A DNA stretch of 64,000 nt from Lacibacter cauensis (GTDB lineage Bacteria; Bacteroidota; Bacteroidia; Chitinophagales; Chitinophagaceae), in assembly GCF_007830055.1 (NCBI RefSeq), contig NZ_VLLE01000002.1:1213547-1277546 (forward strand). Direction: 5' to 3'. This document shows, one piece after another, positions 8,785 through 18,748 of this stretch. The notes under the pieces are model-generated. The model saw only the letters and a list, made by a program, of their open reading frames with translations, was not told where the DNA came from and ran no database searches. Position 1 is the stretch's first letter, and the number at the start of each line of letters is the position of its first letter. The translations under genes and the position numbers were made by a program.

Positions 8785-10164
8785 CTAATTATATCCGGGA
8801 TTTTGTGTGAGATTTGGGGCTGCCAACATTTCAGTCAACGGAATAGGGAACAAAGATCCTGTTATAACCCACCCACTTTTTATTGGCGCAAGTGTTGCGT
8901 CAAGTTGACCAATTCGTTTAAGATCAAAATATCTAAGTCCCCATTCGGCGAATAGCTCCAAACGTCTTTCTTGTATAATGGCATCTACTAGTGCCTGACC
9001 ATTCAATGATGTTAAAATAGATAACCCTGCACGAGTTCTGATTTTATTGAGGTCATCAATAGCAGTTGCGTCTCCGAGTTTTGCTTTAGCTTCAGCTCTA
9101 TTGAGATAAATCTCAGCCAGCCTGATCATCATTTGAGTCTCCACCTTAGTTCCTGTACCTATTCGAACTTTATATTTAAAAGGATATCTATAAGTAGTGC
9201 CTGACACTACTTTCGAAGCAATCCAATTGGCTTTCCTCTTATCAAGAGCTGTAAAAGCATCATATAATGTAGTCCGTACTAAATAACTGGGCCGTATTGT
9301 CGTACTAGTCGCAGGCACAAATGTGAACCCTTCATATGTGTCTGTAGTTGACTGCCCTGCACTGGTCTGCCAAATTGCTTCATTGCTGCCAATAAGAAAC
9401 ACTTTACTTAAATCAGCTTCTAATAAATAAGTACTTGATTGGGCAATTATCTCATTACTATTATTCAAAACTTCGTTCCAATTACCCAAATAAGTATGAA
9501 TACGGGATAATAGCGCTAATGCAGTATAATAATTAGGCCTATATCTTCCTGATGTTGGATATGAAGTACTTAAAAGAGATTTTGCTTGTGCAAGGTCACT
9601 TAATATCTGTTTCATTACTTCATTTGAAGTTGTTCTTTCCATTTTAGAGTTACTGTCAAAATCACTTGAGCTCACCACCAATGGCACATCGCCAAACATG
9701 CTTACCAATTGCCAATAACAAAATGCTCTTATAAAATAAGACTCGCCTAAAAGCTGTGAACGCAAAGTATTGGGTATTGGGGACTCTTGCAATCCAGCGA
9801 TACAACTATTAGCTTGATAAATGTATTGATAAGGAAATCTCCAAAAATTATTGTAGACAATAGAATTCGCTGGCGAGAGCTTGCTATCCGCAAATTCCAA
9901 AATGTTAGCAGTTGTCGTAACGGTTGCTAACTCATCTGAATATAAGCCCAAATATACAGTTGGGCCACCAGCTGCGAAATTAAGGCTCGTGCTGGACATA
10001 GCACTATACATTCCATTGATTGCAGCAGTTGCGGTTTCCGCTGTAAGAAAAACGGTGCTGCTTGCTACTTGATTTGAAGGAGGCCCAACTTGAACAAACT
10101 TTTTACAACTGACGAAGTATGATGCAATCGTCAGAAACAATATGCATGAATATCTATTTTTCAT
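8785..10164 (-). CDS. SusD/RagB-family surface lipoprotein
   Basis: 459 aa. A lipoprotein signal ends at Cys20 (YFVSC). SusD features follow: the tetratricopeptide-like core (LLGESYFIRAFCYWQLVSMFGDVPLV near 140-165), the EIYLNRAEAKAKLGD helix, and the C-terminal RRLELFAEWGLRYFDLKR motif. SusD proteins form the lid over the SusC channel and capture nutrients. The gene starts two bases after the SusC stop, so the two are translationally linked. The ligand (glycan or peptide) cannot be read from sequence; no glycosidase is adjacent. Confidence 0.92.
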   Translation of the reverse strand: MKNRYSCILFLTIASYFVSCKKFVQVGPPSNQVASSTVFLTAETATAAINGMYSAMSSTSLNFAAGGPTVYLGLYSDELATVTTTANILEFADSKLSPANSIVYNNFWRFPYQYIYQANSCIAGLQESPIPNTLRSQLLGESYFIRAFCYWQLVSMFGDVPLVVSSSDFDSNSKMERTTSNEVMKQILSDLAQAKSLLSTSYPTSGRYRPNYYTALALLSRIHTYLGNWNEVLNNSNEIIAQSSTYLLEADLSKVFLIGSNEAIWQTSAGQSTTDTYEGFTFVPATSTTIRPSYLVRTTLYDAFTALDKRKANWIASKVVSGTTYRYPFKYKVRIGTGTKVETQMMIRLAEIYLNRAEAKAKLGDATAIDDLNKIRTRAGLSILTSLNGQALVDAIIQERRLELFAEWGLRYFDLKRIGQLDATLAPIKSGWVITGSLFPIPLTEMLAAPNLTQNPGYN

Positions 10165-10166
10165 AA

Positions 10167-13100
10167 TTAATAAGTTATTTGGATACCCACTGAATAAGAT
10201 TGCAGTGTCGGCATTACTAATATGTTTTGAGTTTCAGGATCGTAGCCTTTGGTACGATTAAAGGTCATAAGGTTTTGACCTTGCATATATACCCTTGCCG
10301 ACGTAGCACCGATCTTTGTCAAAAGATTCTTTGGAAAAGTATATGCTAATGACACATTACGAAGGCGTATGAAAGATTGATCACTATAAACGAAGCTGCT
10401 CTGTGATCTGTTGCTGCCAATCGTTCCTGGGAATGCTGATGTAATCCTTGGCAGATCAGATACGTCTCCCGGCTTTCTCCATCTATCATCAATTAACAGG
10501 GGTTGATTCTTTTGCGAACCTGCGGGTAATATAAGTCCGTATAGAAAATAATATGGATTTCTTCCGGTTTGGCTTTTAAAATCAAAGAAGCACTGTAGTT
10601 CTATTCCGGCATATGTCAAAGTGTTTTGCCATCCTCCATAGAATCGTGGATCCGTGCGTCCGTTGATCTGCCTATCTTCTATATCAACAGCATTATTTCC
10701 ATTTACATCTACATATGAGATCTGGCCGGTTGTCGGATCAACTCCCAAGGATCTATATAAATAGATTGAATTCAGAGACTGACCAACAACGTATAGACTC
10801 CTGTAAGTGGAGGTATTAATATTAGGAAAAGATAACAATGTATTTTTAGGTACAGTCAAATTAAATACACTATTCCAACGCAATTTTTTCGACTGTATTG
10901 GGGTTGTCTCCAATAAAAATTCCCAACCTTGATTTTGTACTACAGCAGGAAAATTCGTGATCACACTTGAGAAGCCAGTTATATAGGGCAGCCTGTAATT
11001 AATCAATTGATTTCCGCTTCTGTTACGATAATACGATGCGGCTAAAACTATCCGGTCTTTTAAAAAACCGAGATCTAATCCAGCTTCCAGCTTATTGTTA
11101 CGTTCCCAGGCATAATCCGGATTACTTAAATTATTTGGAACTAATGTAGGATCATTAACATAACTAAAACTCGCAGGGCGCCATGTTTCTACAAACTGAT
11201 AATCCCCTATTTGATCATTGCCAGTAACACCATAACTCCCTCTTAGCTTTCCAAAACTTAAAAAGTTAAACTTATTACTAATAAATTTCTCTTCAGAAAA
11301 TATCCAGGCCGCTCCAATTGCACCAAAATTTGAAAACTGTTTTCCTGGGCCAAATCGACTACTTCCATCACGTCGCCCCGTTGCATTTACAATATACTTG
11401 TCGGCAATATTGTAATTCAATCTACCGAAAGCAGCTTGATAGCGGTATTTGGTCAAAGTGCTTGTTGCATCGATCAATGTTGCCGCATCAAGACTTTCCA
11501 ATAAAGCCTCACTACTGAACCCTTGGGCATCTATTGATGTACTACTATTAACTTTTGAAAGAAATGTCGTTCCTAACAATACCGAAAACTTTCCCTTCCA
11601 CAGATTTGTACTATACTCTAGCTGGGGCTCAATATTCCAACTATTATATTGATTCTTTCCAAATAGACCTGAATGTCCTTGGATAGTGCTTGTAGGAGTT
11701 TTTGCATCTGCAGGTGACAATTTCTGTTCATCAGTGAATTGTTGGTTATATCCCATCAACACTTTTGCGGTCAGCGTCTTCCATATTGTATATGCTAATG
11801 TTAAGTTACTGGTTAGGTTGTTGGTTCGTACTTTATATTTTTCTCGTAAATACGAATAAGGATTTTCAAACTGGACGCCATTATATACATACTGCAATTT
11901 CCCATTAGTGTCAAAAAAATCAGGACTATTGGGACTCATGAACGTGTATAAAGTAAGATCACTTGATGCGGACCTATTTTCCACACTTGTAAAACCTCCG
12001 GAGAAATTAATACTGAGTTTATTATCCGTTGATTTATGGCTTAAGTTAGTTAACAAGCTGCCACGTTGATTTGGTAAATCATTTGGAAATATGCTTGTTT
12101 CCCTGTAATAGTTCCCACTTAATAAAAATTGTGTACTAATATTCCCACCTGAGATTGATAATCCAGCATTGGTTACATGACCGATTCCTCCTAAGAATTC
12201 TTTTTGATAATCTTTATATCGAGTTTGGTCGTAAACTAACAGGTCAGGAGCATTGCTTGTTGAAGCTGGAGTTCCTGCATTTGCTAGAGCCTCATTACGC
12301 ATAGCTATATACTGTTGTGTATTCATCAAAGGCAACAGATTACCTACCTTTGCCATGCCCGAGTTAAAGTTTGCGGTTACTCTAGTTTTACCTATGCGAC
12401 TTTTTTTGGTTGTAATTAGCAGTACCCCATTTGCCCCACGGCTACCATAGATTGCAGTTGCATCGGCATCTTTTAAAACCTCAATGCTCTCGATATCATT
12501 AGGACTTAAAGCATTAAAGGGACTAAGACCGCTTCCCTGGAGTGTATTATTAATTGCAGAATTGATCAATTGCATATTCTCATTACCTGCAGCGAAAGGA
12601 ATACCATCAATTAAAATTAACGGTTGCGAGCCCTGGGCAATTGAATTTCTACCACGTATCTGTACATTAAATGAAGAACCAGGTACGCCTGATTGTTGTG
12701 AGACAACTAAACCCGGTACTCTACCAATTAAAGTTGCCAAGGGATTCGATACAGGTTGCCTTTCAATCTCTTTGGACGTAACTCTACCTACACTACTTAC
12801 AGAATACTTTTGCTTTTCTGTATAGTAGCCTTTGTTTATAACCACTTCTTTTAATTCAGCTTCACTACTTTTTAACACCACCGTTACATTGGTTCTTCCT
12901 CCTAATTTCAATTCCACCGATTCATGTTCTGCATAACTAAACAGCAGAATTGCATTTTCATCTACTCCTTTTAACAGAAATACTCCACTGGCATCGGTAG
13001 TGGTACCGTTGGTAGTTCCTTTTACTTTTACTGAGGCCCCAACGAGAGGGCTACCTTCACTATCAGTGACTCGGCCATTTACATCAATTATTGTTTCTAC

Positions 13101-13508
13101 TTTTTCGTTTGGGATTGTTTGCTTTGAAGAAGACGCTTCCTTTACTTTAATTACAATGGTGTTGCTTACGATGCTGTAATCAAGCCCCTGGTCTTTCAGT
13201 ATTTCATTTAATGCCTGTTGCAGTGAAACATTTTTCAAGTTAACCGTTACAGGCTTACTGTTTTTCAGCATGCTTCGGGTATATAAAACAGGCAGTCCGG
13301 TTTGCTTTTTTAAAAGATGAAATACATCTTCCAACTTGGCATTACGTTCCTGCAGGCTTACAGTTTGGGTGTAGCCTTTGGCACATACTTGCATGCAGGC
13401 TGCAAATAAAAAAATAGTTATAAGTCGCATAATTTTCCATGCCTGCCCTGAAGACAGGTGGGTTGGGTTAAACCCCTTTGGGGAATGGATACAAAGAACC
13501 TTTCGCAT
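10167..13508 (-). CDS. SusC/RagA-family TonB-dependent receptor with STN domain
   Basis: About 1113 aa from the ATG at 13508; an internal ATG at 13430 also gives a signal peptide (IFLFAACMQVCAKGYTQ). Order: STN/secretin-TonB short N-terminal domain, carboxypeptidase-D-like domain (GRVTDSEGSPLVGASVKVKG), plug (RVPGLVVSQQSG, PLILIDGIPFAAG, DATAIYGSRGANGVLLITTK), then a 22-strand barrel ending in an aromatic-rich final strand. It imports a substrate across the outer membrane with TonB energy. The STN domain indicates that it signals to an anti-sigma factor, which fits the FecR and ECF sigma genes upstream. Family call is secure; substrate unknown. Confidence 0.93.
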   Translation of the reverse strand: MRKVLCIHSPKGFNPTHLSSGQAWKIMRLITIFLFAACMQVCAKGYTQTVSLQERNAKLEDVFHLLKKQTGLPVLYTRSMLKNSKPVTVNLKNVSLQQALNEILKDQGLDYSIVSNTIVIKVKEASSSKQTIPNEKVETIIDVNGRVTDSEGSPLVGASVKVKGTTNGTTTDASGVFLLKGVDENAILLFSYAEHESVELKLGGRTNVTVVLKSSEAELKEVVINKGYYTEKQKYSVSSVGRVTSKEIERQPVSNPLATLIGRVPGLVVSQQSGVPGSSFNVQIRGRNSIAQGSQPLILIDGIPFAAGNENMQLINSAINNTLQGSGLSPFNALSPNDIESIEVLKDADATAIYGSRGANGVLLITTKKSRIGKTRVTANFNSGMAKVGNLLPLMNTQQYIAMRNEALANAGTPASTSNAPDLLVYDQTRYKDYQKEFLGGIGHVTNAGLSISGGNISTQFLLSGNYYRETSIFPNDLPNQRGSLLTNLSHKSTDNKLSINFSGGFTSVENRSASSDLTLYTFMSPNSPDFFDTNGKLQYVYNGVQFENPYSYLREKYKVRTNNLTSNLTLAYTIWKTLTAKVLMGYNQQFTDEQKLSPADAKTPTSTIQGHSGLFGKNQYNSWNIEPQLEYSTNLWKGKFSVLLGTTFLSKVNSSTSIDAQGFSSEALLESLDAATLIDATSTLTKYRYQAAFGRLNYNIADKYIVNATGRRDGSSRFGPGKQFSNFGAIGAAWIFSEEKFISNKFNFLSFGKLRGSYGVTGNDQIGDYQFVETWRPASFSYVNDPTLVPNNLSNPDYAWERNNKLEAGLDLGFLKDRIVLAASYYRNRSGNQLINYRLPYITGFSSVITNFPAVVQNQGWEFLLETTPIQSKKLRWNSVFNLTVPKNTLLSFPNINTSTYRSLYVVGQSLNSIYLYRSLGVDPTTGQISYVDVNGNNAVDIEDRQINGRTDPRFYGGWQNTLTYAGIELQCFFDFKSQTGRNPYYFLYGLILPAGSQKNQPLLIDDRWRKPGDVSDLPRITSAFPGTIGSNRSQSSFVYSDQSFIRLRNVSLAYTFPKNLLTKIGATSARVYMQGQNLMTFNRTKGYDPETQNILVMPTLQSYSVGIQITY

Positions 13509-13584
13509 AACTTTGCATTGTTTGGGTTGATGAAATAATAAGCAGTTTCGCAATTGTCATTTATGGGATCAGCTCAACCAACTC

Positions 13585-13612
13585 ACCGCTTCGGGGCCTA
13601 ATCCGGAGCGGT
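13585..13612 (-). promoter_or_regulatory. Hairpin in the FecR-SusC gap
   Basis: ACCGCT pairs with AGCGGT, with inner CGG/CCG pairing, about 75 bases upstream of the receptor start. It is probably in the receptor mRNA leader. No recognised riboswitch; function unproven. Nothing else convincing was seen in the 13509-13847 gap. Confidence 0.3.
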
Positions 13613-13847
13613 TTTCATTTGAACCAACCAGTGTACCGCCATAAGCGGCAAAAGAACTACAGTTTTTTTTCAGTTAACTTTTCAGAGTATTCTTCAAAGG
13701 TTATTTATGATCAATGGGTTAAAATCGCTTAACTCAAGCTAAGGATATTCCCCAGGCAAGTTAGCATCCCTAATGCTACTAATTTCTACCAGCTATCATC
13801 TGTATCTTCTGTCTTTTCTGTCTTACCGACTTTCAGCCATATATAAA

Positions 13848-15110
13848 CTATTTCCTTACAAACACTTTCTTCCCTTCCAACCTGAATTTTATCTTACCCG
13901 TTGCCTCTAACACTTTCAACAGGGCAGATACATTTTCCTGTCGTGATGTCCCCCCATTAAATTCTTCATTAGGTAATGAACCTTCATAAACTATTTCTAC
14001 GTCATACCATCTTGCAATCTGATTCATTACAGTCCGCAAGTCTGCATTATCAAAACTGAACATTCCATTTTTCCACGCCATTACAGCTTCAACATTTACT
14101 CCCTTAACAATGCTGATATTTTTTCTAATCTGCGCCTGTTCTCCAGGATTTAGCATTGCCCATTCACCTCCTGAGCCTGTCGAAGGACCAATTGAAGTTT
14201 TCACTTTGCCTTCTAGCAACGTCACCTTAATCTCACGATCATCATCGTAGGCGTTCACATTAAAATGTGTGCCCAAAACCGTTACATTTAAATCTCCTTT
14301 GGCTACAATAAATGGCTTGGCAGAATTGTGAGCTACTTCAAAATAAGCCTCACCTGTTATGTTCACTTTACGTTCCAATCCAACAAATGCTACGGGATAG
14401 GTAACAGAGCTTCCTGCATTTAACCATACCCGAGACCCATCTGCTAATGTAATATCGATCACCTTACTTCCTCTTGGATTCATTAAGGTATTATAAACCA
14501 TTTGCTCATTGCCTGTTGTCAATTGCCCATTGTATTCTATTCTTCCTTCATCTGTTTTCTTAACAACGACTCCGTTCAGATTAGCAAGCTGTCCATTCTC
14601 TGCACTATCCAAATAAACTGTTGTTCCGTCTGCAAGTGTAATTTGTGCACGGTTCTTATCTGGTGCTTTCACATCATTTGTCTGCACGATTATGGTCTTT
14701 GGTCCGTCGTCTGTAGTCTTGCCTTTCATTAACCAATACCCAATAAACACCAACCCAACCACACTCGCCGCCACCGCAATCCGTTTCCACAGTTGAATAT
14801 TTTTTGTACCCTGAGCGATAGTCGAAGGGGTACTATTCACCATTGGTCCTGAGCGCCAGTCGACGGATTCACCATTCACCCTTTCCTCCAGCTTTTCCAT
14901 CAAATACGCCCTGTTCTTCTCTAAATCGTAGCGGTCAAATTTTTCAAGTTGTTGTTTTACAAATGCATCGTTATGCAATTGATCAAACAACGTTTTGTTG
15001 GCAACAGAACTGTTGATCCATTCATTTAATACAGCGGCTTCTTCAACAGTAATGGTTCCGTTCAACTCTTTGCCAATAAGCTCACTGATATAAAATAATC
15101 TATCCTGCAT
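13848..15110 (-). CDS. FecR-family anti-sigma factor
   Basis: 420 aa. The N-terminal DUF4880-like cytoplasmic part has many short helices (ELIGKELNGTITVEEAAVLNEW). A single membrane helix lies near 112-128 (IAVAASVVGLVFIGYWLM). The periplasmic FecR domain contains TLADGSRVWLNAGSSVTYP and GEAYFEVAHNSAKPF, followed by the DUF4974-like C-terminal domain. It senses the STN domain of the receptor and controls the neighbouring sigma factor. Two copies of the dispersed GAGC..GTCGAAGG repeat are translated inside it (around 14170-14187 and 14809-14830), giving small serine/threonine/glycine insertions in linkers. Confidence 0.92.
   Translation of the reverse strand: MQDRLFYISELIGKELNGTITVEEAAVLNEWINSSVANKTLFDQLHNDAFVKQQLEKFDRYDLEKNRAYLMEKLEERVNGESVDWRSGPMVNSTPSTIAQGTKNIQLWKRIAVAASVVGLVFIGYWLMKGKTTDDGPKTIIVQTNDVKAPDKNRAQITLADGTTVYLDSAENGQLANLNGVVVKKTDEGRIEYNGQLTTGNEQMVYNTLMNPRGSKVIDITLADGSRVWLNAGSSVTYPVAFVGLERKVNITGEAYFEVAHNSAKPFIVAKGDLNVTVLGTHFNVNAYDDDREIKVTLLEGKVKTSIGPSTGSGGEWAMLNPGEQAQIRKNISIVKGVNVEAVMAWKNGMFSFDNADLRTVMNQIARWYDVEIVYEGSLPNEEFNGGTSRQENVSALLKVLEATGKIKFRLEGKKVFVRK
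14170..14187. repeat. Dispersed repeat inside FecR gene
   Basis: CCTGAGCCTGTCGAAGG lies in frame in the FecR gene and is translated as a PSTGSGG insertion. Same family as 4055-4092. Confidence 0.6.
14809..14830. repeat. Dispersed repeat inside FecR gene
   Basis: CCCTGAGCGATAGTCGAAGG lies in the region encoding the linker before the FecR membrane helix, translated as TPSTIAQG. A related GAGCGCCAGTCGACGG lies about 25 bases further on. Confidence 0.6.
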
Positions 15111-15262
15111 GTATGATATTTAACAAAAGGATGGTCAAAACTTTACAGAAAAATAATCAAAAAGTAATGGCCGCTTTAAATAGAACGTTTCAAATACGGG
15201 TTTGTACTTTGTCGGATCAAAAAAAAATCAGAACCGGTTTGGCAGGTTATTTCGGGCAGTTT

Positions 15263-15868
15263 CTATTGCAGCTTCTCACCAATATAAAGAAGACTGCAGA
15301 AAAGCACAACAGAACTGATGCTTCCATTTTTAAACAGTGAAATGCGTAACAATTTGGTTGCTTCAGATTTGTGATTCCGCACCGTTTGGTAAGCCATGCC
15401 GGTTTGTACCACAATTTCATCATTATTCATTCCTTCGATCAATGCCAGTTTAAGTACGGTTTTATACTTGTCAGGCAGCTGATCAATGGCTTCATATATA
15501 GCCTGTAATACTTCAGCCATGATAACGGCCTGTTCTGTTTCTTCCTCACTTATATCAGCGAGATACTTAATTTCTGAATGAGTTTGCTCATGCCGCTTTT
15601 GCATGCGAAGCAGATCATAGCAGGCATTCTTTGTTGTTGTGTAGAGAAAAGATTTTAAATGTGGTAACGTTTCAAAGTCAGGATTTTTTTGCAACAGTTT
15701 TACAAAACTTTCTGTCGCAATATCTTCCGCATGAGAACTGTTACCGGTGATTTTTTCAGCAAAGTAACACAGGGGTTTATAGAACATACCATACACCTCA
15801 GTGAATGCATGGCTTTCACCTTGCTTCAATGCATCAAGTAACTCCGTATCCCCGGTTAGTATCCTCAT
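15263..15868 (-). CDS. ECF-type RNA polymerase sigma factor
   Basis: 201 aa from the ATG at 15868 (the longer frame uses TTG). Region 2 (TEVYGMFYKPLCYFAEKIT, then AEDIATESFVKLLQ) and region 4 (LPDKYKTVLKLALIEGMNNDEIVVQTG, then VRNHKSEATKLLR) are clear. The Bacteroidota ECF/FecR group is expected to transcribe the SusCD operon when the receptor signals. An unusual hydrophobic tail (SSVVLFCSLLYIG) ends the protein. It stands directly upstream of FecR on the same strand. Confidence 0.92.
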   Translation of the reverse strand: MRILTGDTELLDALKQGESHAFTEVYGMFYKPLCYFAEKITGNSSHAEDIATESFVKLLQKNPDFETLPHLKSFLYTTTKNACYDLLRMQKRHEQTHSEIKYLADISEEETEQAVIMAEVLQAIYEAIDQLPDKYKTVLKLALIEGMNNDEIVVQTGMAYQTVRNHKSEATKLLRISLFKNGSISSVVLFCSLLYIGEKLQ

Positions 15869-16186
15869 GTATAAGTTTAGTGGCTTTTGGCAGAACTTGC
15901 TCACTGCAAGTGAATATAAAATTATCAAATTAAAAGATAATCTGTCAAACTACATCAATTTCAAGACTGTTAATAAACATCGGTAGCTGCATTAAAATCA
16001 AATTCATTGTACAGGCGTACAAATTATCAAGTACAAAAACTGGTTACCAACGTTATACTATATTGACATTTTTTTCAGAGCACCCGCTACCTTTCGGGCA
16101 CAATGAAAATAAATGCTGCTTATGACATTTAAATCACTGCTATTCTTCTTTCAGTTGAGGTGAAAGTAGATAGAGAAAAAAACACT

Positions 16187-17461
16187 ATGGCGCTACCTTA
16201 CGAATTGGAGTCGTTAGATACAATGATTTCAGAAAACCTTCATCCGAAACACTGGCTGCATGAAACAACAACACCCGAACTCGAAAAGCAATTGATAATA
16301 ATTGGACAACTGGCACACGATGAAAACAATAGGTTCCGGAAACGCATTAAACCGGTTGCTTATAGTTTAGAAAAAGAGAAACACCGGCAACTGTTTATAC
16401 GCCAACACATATCAGCCTTAATTCATTTGCTCGATACACTCACACACTTCCTGATGCCTGGCATAAATGAAACCTTTTCTGTACTCCCCGGCGATACACA
16501 GCTTTCCAAAGTTTACAAATCCCTGTACATTTCCTGTAGTGAAACCTTAGAAGAACTGCAAACCTGCTTTCCGCAATATGTAAACTACGATCACAAAATA
16601 CCCGACCATGAATGGTCCTTATTACAAAGCAAATGGAGCAATGAAATAAAAAACATCAAACAAAAACTTTCAAAGTTAAAAACAGACAAATCTTTGATCG
16701 ATATGCTGCTGGCATACCTCTACAACATTACTGATTCAACAATACAACCAACCATCTCGTACCGAAAAATGCGGTACCTGAACGATCTGTTAATAGGCAT
16801 CAGTAATCTGAAGCATACAAAGCGTATTGCAAACCAATGTCCTCCTATAACAACCCTGCTCATTTATTTAGATTTCAATACAACAGAGTTTAAAGATTAT
16901 CTCGTCGATTTCATTTGTGAAAATGCAGCTGGCTTGGTTGATCCAAAAGCAAGGATAGAACGACTTTCATTTTTCTACAAGCAGATAAGTCAGTTGCACG
17001 TACGTCCAGGGGCAACGCTACGTCCTTTATCGAAATCAGTAAAAGAAGATCTGAAAGATTGGTTGGCACGGGAAATAAAATACCAGGAGAAAACACATAC
17101 CATAGGTTTCATTACACCTGCCAACTTTAACCAGGATGTTTACAACAAAGGCATCTGGTACAATTACAGCATCGAAGAACTCGCATTATTCAAACGCATA
17201 GAACACGAAGCAGGCTTGATCAGCAATAAAAAAATTCGTCCGATGATTGATGACTTTGCAAAAATTGCACACACATCAACCCAGCACAACATTTCGCCAA
17301 AGAACCTCTACAACCTGTTTTACAACATAGATCTTTCAACAATCAACTCCTTGCACGATAAATTATTCTTACTCATCAATCACCTGCAGAAAATAAAATC
17401 AGAAGTTGTCCAGAAACAAAAAGAAAAAATCACTACAAAACGTAAAGTAAATAAATCCTGA
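16187..17461 (+). CDS. Hypothetical 424-aa helical protein
   Basis: Start at the ATG at 16187 (a GTG start 27 bases upstream is also open). No signal peptide or membrane helix. It is predicted largely alpha-helical and charged, ending in a basic lysine-rich tail (KEKITTKRKVNKS). I do not recognise a conserved catalytic motif. The C-terminal third (YNYSIEELALFKRIEHEAGLI) has the flavour of proteins found on Bacteroidota mobile elements. It is divergent from the sigma gene and probably marks the start of the accessory region. Function unknown. Confidence 0.6.
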   Translation: MALPYELESLDTMISENLHPKHWLHETTTPELEKQLIIIGQLAHDENNRFRKRIKPVAYSLEKEKHRQLFIRQHISALIHLLDTLTHFLMPGINETFSVLPGDTQLSKVYKSLYISCSETLEELQTCFPQYVNYDHKIPDHEWSLLQSKWSNEIKNIKQKLSKLKTDKSLIDMLLAYLYNITDSTIQPTISYRKMRYLNDLLIGISNLKHTKRIANQCPPITTLLIYLDFNTTEFKDYLVDFICENAAGLVDPKARIERLSFFYKQISQLHVRPGATLRPLSKSVKEDLKDWLAREIKYQEKTHTIGFITPANFNQDVYNKGIWYNYSIEELALFKRIEHEAGLISNKKIRPMIDDFAKIAHTSTQHNISPKNLYNLFYNIDLSTINSLHDKLFLLINHLQKIKSEVVQKQKEKITTKRKVNKS

Positions 17462-17471
17462 ATAAGCGTGT

Positions 17472-17508
17472 GCTGAGCGAACCTGTCCCGCAAAGCGGGA
17501 GTCGAAGG
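17472..17508. repeat. Dispersed GAGC..GTCGAAGG repeat
   Basis: GCTGAGCGAACC, an inner CCCGCAAAGCGGGA hairpin, then GTCGAAGG. Nearly identical in layout to 4055-4092. It is followed by short low-complexity runs (TTGGATTTT, CACCTTGTATCTTGTGCC). Confidence 0.7.
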
Positions 17509-17607
17509 CGATACTTGCACGTTCACCACTCACTGCTTGCCTTCCTTTGGATTTTGTTTTTTGGACCTTGGATTTTTTCTTGCACCTTGTATCTTGTGCC
17601 TTTTCCA

Positions 17608-17832
17608 TTATCCTTTCCACAACTCCATTAAGCCATATTCGTTCACTATCTTATACAGCTCCAGTTCATCATGCAGCGTTAATCCGTTCCTGTTACGGAG
17701 ATAACTAACTTCTTTCTCCAGCACATCCCCCAATGTATGATAGCCATGGAAAGTCAATAACTCTATCAAGTCACTGTTCAGTGTAAGTGATTCCACTTTT
17801 TTGTTCAGGAAATCATTTTGCCTTTGATCCAT
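17608..17832 (-). CDS. RNA polymerase alpha-CTD-like small protein
   Basis: 74 aa from the ATG at 17832 (an ATG at 17847 is also possible). VESLTLNSDLIELLTFHGYHTLGDVL, seen in two parts, followed by YLRNRNGLTLHDELELYKIVNEYGL, matches the helix-hairpin-helix fold of the RNA polymerase alpha C-terminal domain, without the N-terminal domain. Such short proteins are common in Bacteroidota; role unknown. It is divergent from the HTH gene at 17958. Confidence 0.55.
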   Translation of the reverse strand: MDQRQNDFLNKKVESLTLNSDLIELLTFHGYHTLGDVLEKEVSYLRNRNGLTLHDELELYKIVNEYGLMELWKG

Positions 17833-17957
17833 AGCCAAGTTAAACATACAAATACAGGACCTATTTTGTTGAATAGGGGTCAAAGTTAATCGAAATTTTA
17901 CAATGAAGTATGTTCATACGTCATTAGATATTCAGAAACAAATGACCTTGGCCATCA

Positions 17958-18176
17958 ATGACGGGCAAGGAAAAACAACTCTTAAAGTTTGCTAATCACC
18001 TGAAGAAGCTTCGGGAGGATAAAGACATCAGCATACGAGAGCTGGCCGCCCGTTCCGGTTTAGAATATAGCCAGGTACAACGTATTGAAAAAGGAAAAGT
18101 AAATCTTGCACTCACCACCATCTTAGCCCTTGCAGATGGGCTTGAATTACCACAGTCTGAGTTATTGAACTACTGA
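17958..18176 (+). CDS. Xre-family HTH regulator
   Basis: 72 aa single HTH domain: LRELRE-type first helix (KLREDKDISIRELAARSG), recognition helix LEYSQVQRIEKGKVN, and LTTILALADGLELP. Acts as a DNA-binding repressor or activator. It is followed 49 bases later by a HEPN-like gene on the same strand, a common toxin/regulator arrangement. Confidence 0.85.
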   Translation: MTGKEKQLLKFANHLKKLREDKDISIRELAARSGLEYSQVQRIEKGKVNLALTTILALADGLELPQSELLNY

Positions 18177-18225
18177 TTACAAATTAATCACCTAAAATTA
18201 TCATTTTCATTTCTATCTTTCGATC

Positions 18226-18747
18226 ATGACTATCGAGGAACAAGCATATCATGCCATAGGAAAAGCACTTATTTCAGCACAAAGAGTTGAACATATGACG
18301 AAAGCACTGGTAAGTTTTTTAATTGAATTTAATGACGACTTTAAGGGGTTCAATACCAAAGACTTTTTAGACGAATCACGGAAATTTAAAAAACTAAAGA
18401 AACCAACCTTGGGGACTGTTTTCAATCAACTCAAACTGAATCCCAAATTGGTGTTGGTAAATGATCTTGATGTTTATGTGCAAATGAGAAATGAATTTAT
18501 TCATAGTTTTTGGGAGAAATATATGTTTTCCAAAGACATAGTTCAAGCCAAAATAATCCTCGAATTCTGCACACAATTCGGTATGATGTCAAACACACTT
18601 GAAAGATTTTTTAAAGGATTTATTTATTTGCTCAAACTCCGATATATGACAGCATTAGAAGATGTTGATAGTGACAAGGATAAATGGTCAGATGAATTTG
18701 AATACTTTCTAAAAGCACTTCAGAGCAAAAGCCTTTTCGCTAATTAA
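18226..18747 (+). CDS. HEPN-like helical protein
   Basis: 173 aa, all-helical, with RNEFIH at residues 88-93, which fits the Rx4H motif of HEPN ribonucleases. The flanking helices (EEQAYHAIGKALISAQRVEHM and FGMMSNTLERFFKGF) are consistent with that fold. The sequence TATCTTTC ends only a few bases before the ATG and resembles the Bacteroidota -7 element, so the transcript could be almost leaderless. It is convergent with the metallopeptidase gene. Could be an RNase toxin under the upstream HTH, or a structural HEPN protein. Confidence 0.5.
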   Translation: MTIEEQAYHAIGKALISAQRVEHMTKALVSFLIEFNDDFKGFNTKDFLDESRKFKKLKKPTLGTVFNQLKLNPKLVLVNDLDVYVQMRNEFIHSFWEKYMFSKDIVQAKIILEFCTQFGMMSNTLERFFKGFIYLLKLRYMTALEDVDSDKDKWSDEFEYFLKALQSKSLFAN

Positions 18748-18748
18748 A

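Noticed and set aside
13848..15110. Signs of frameshift in FecR because of odd Ser/Thr/Gly insertions
   Set aside because: The insertions come from in-frame dispersed repeats; both domains are intact.
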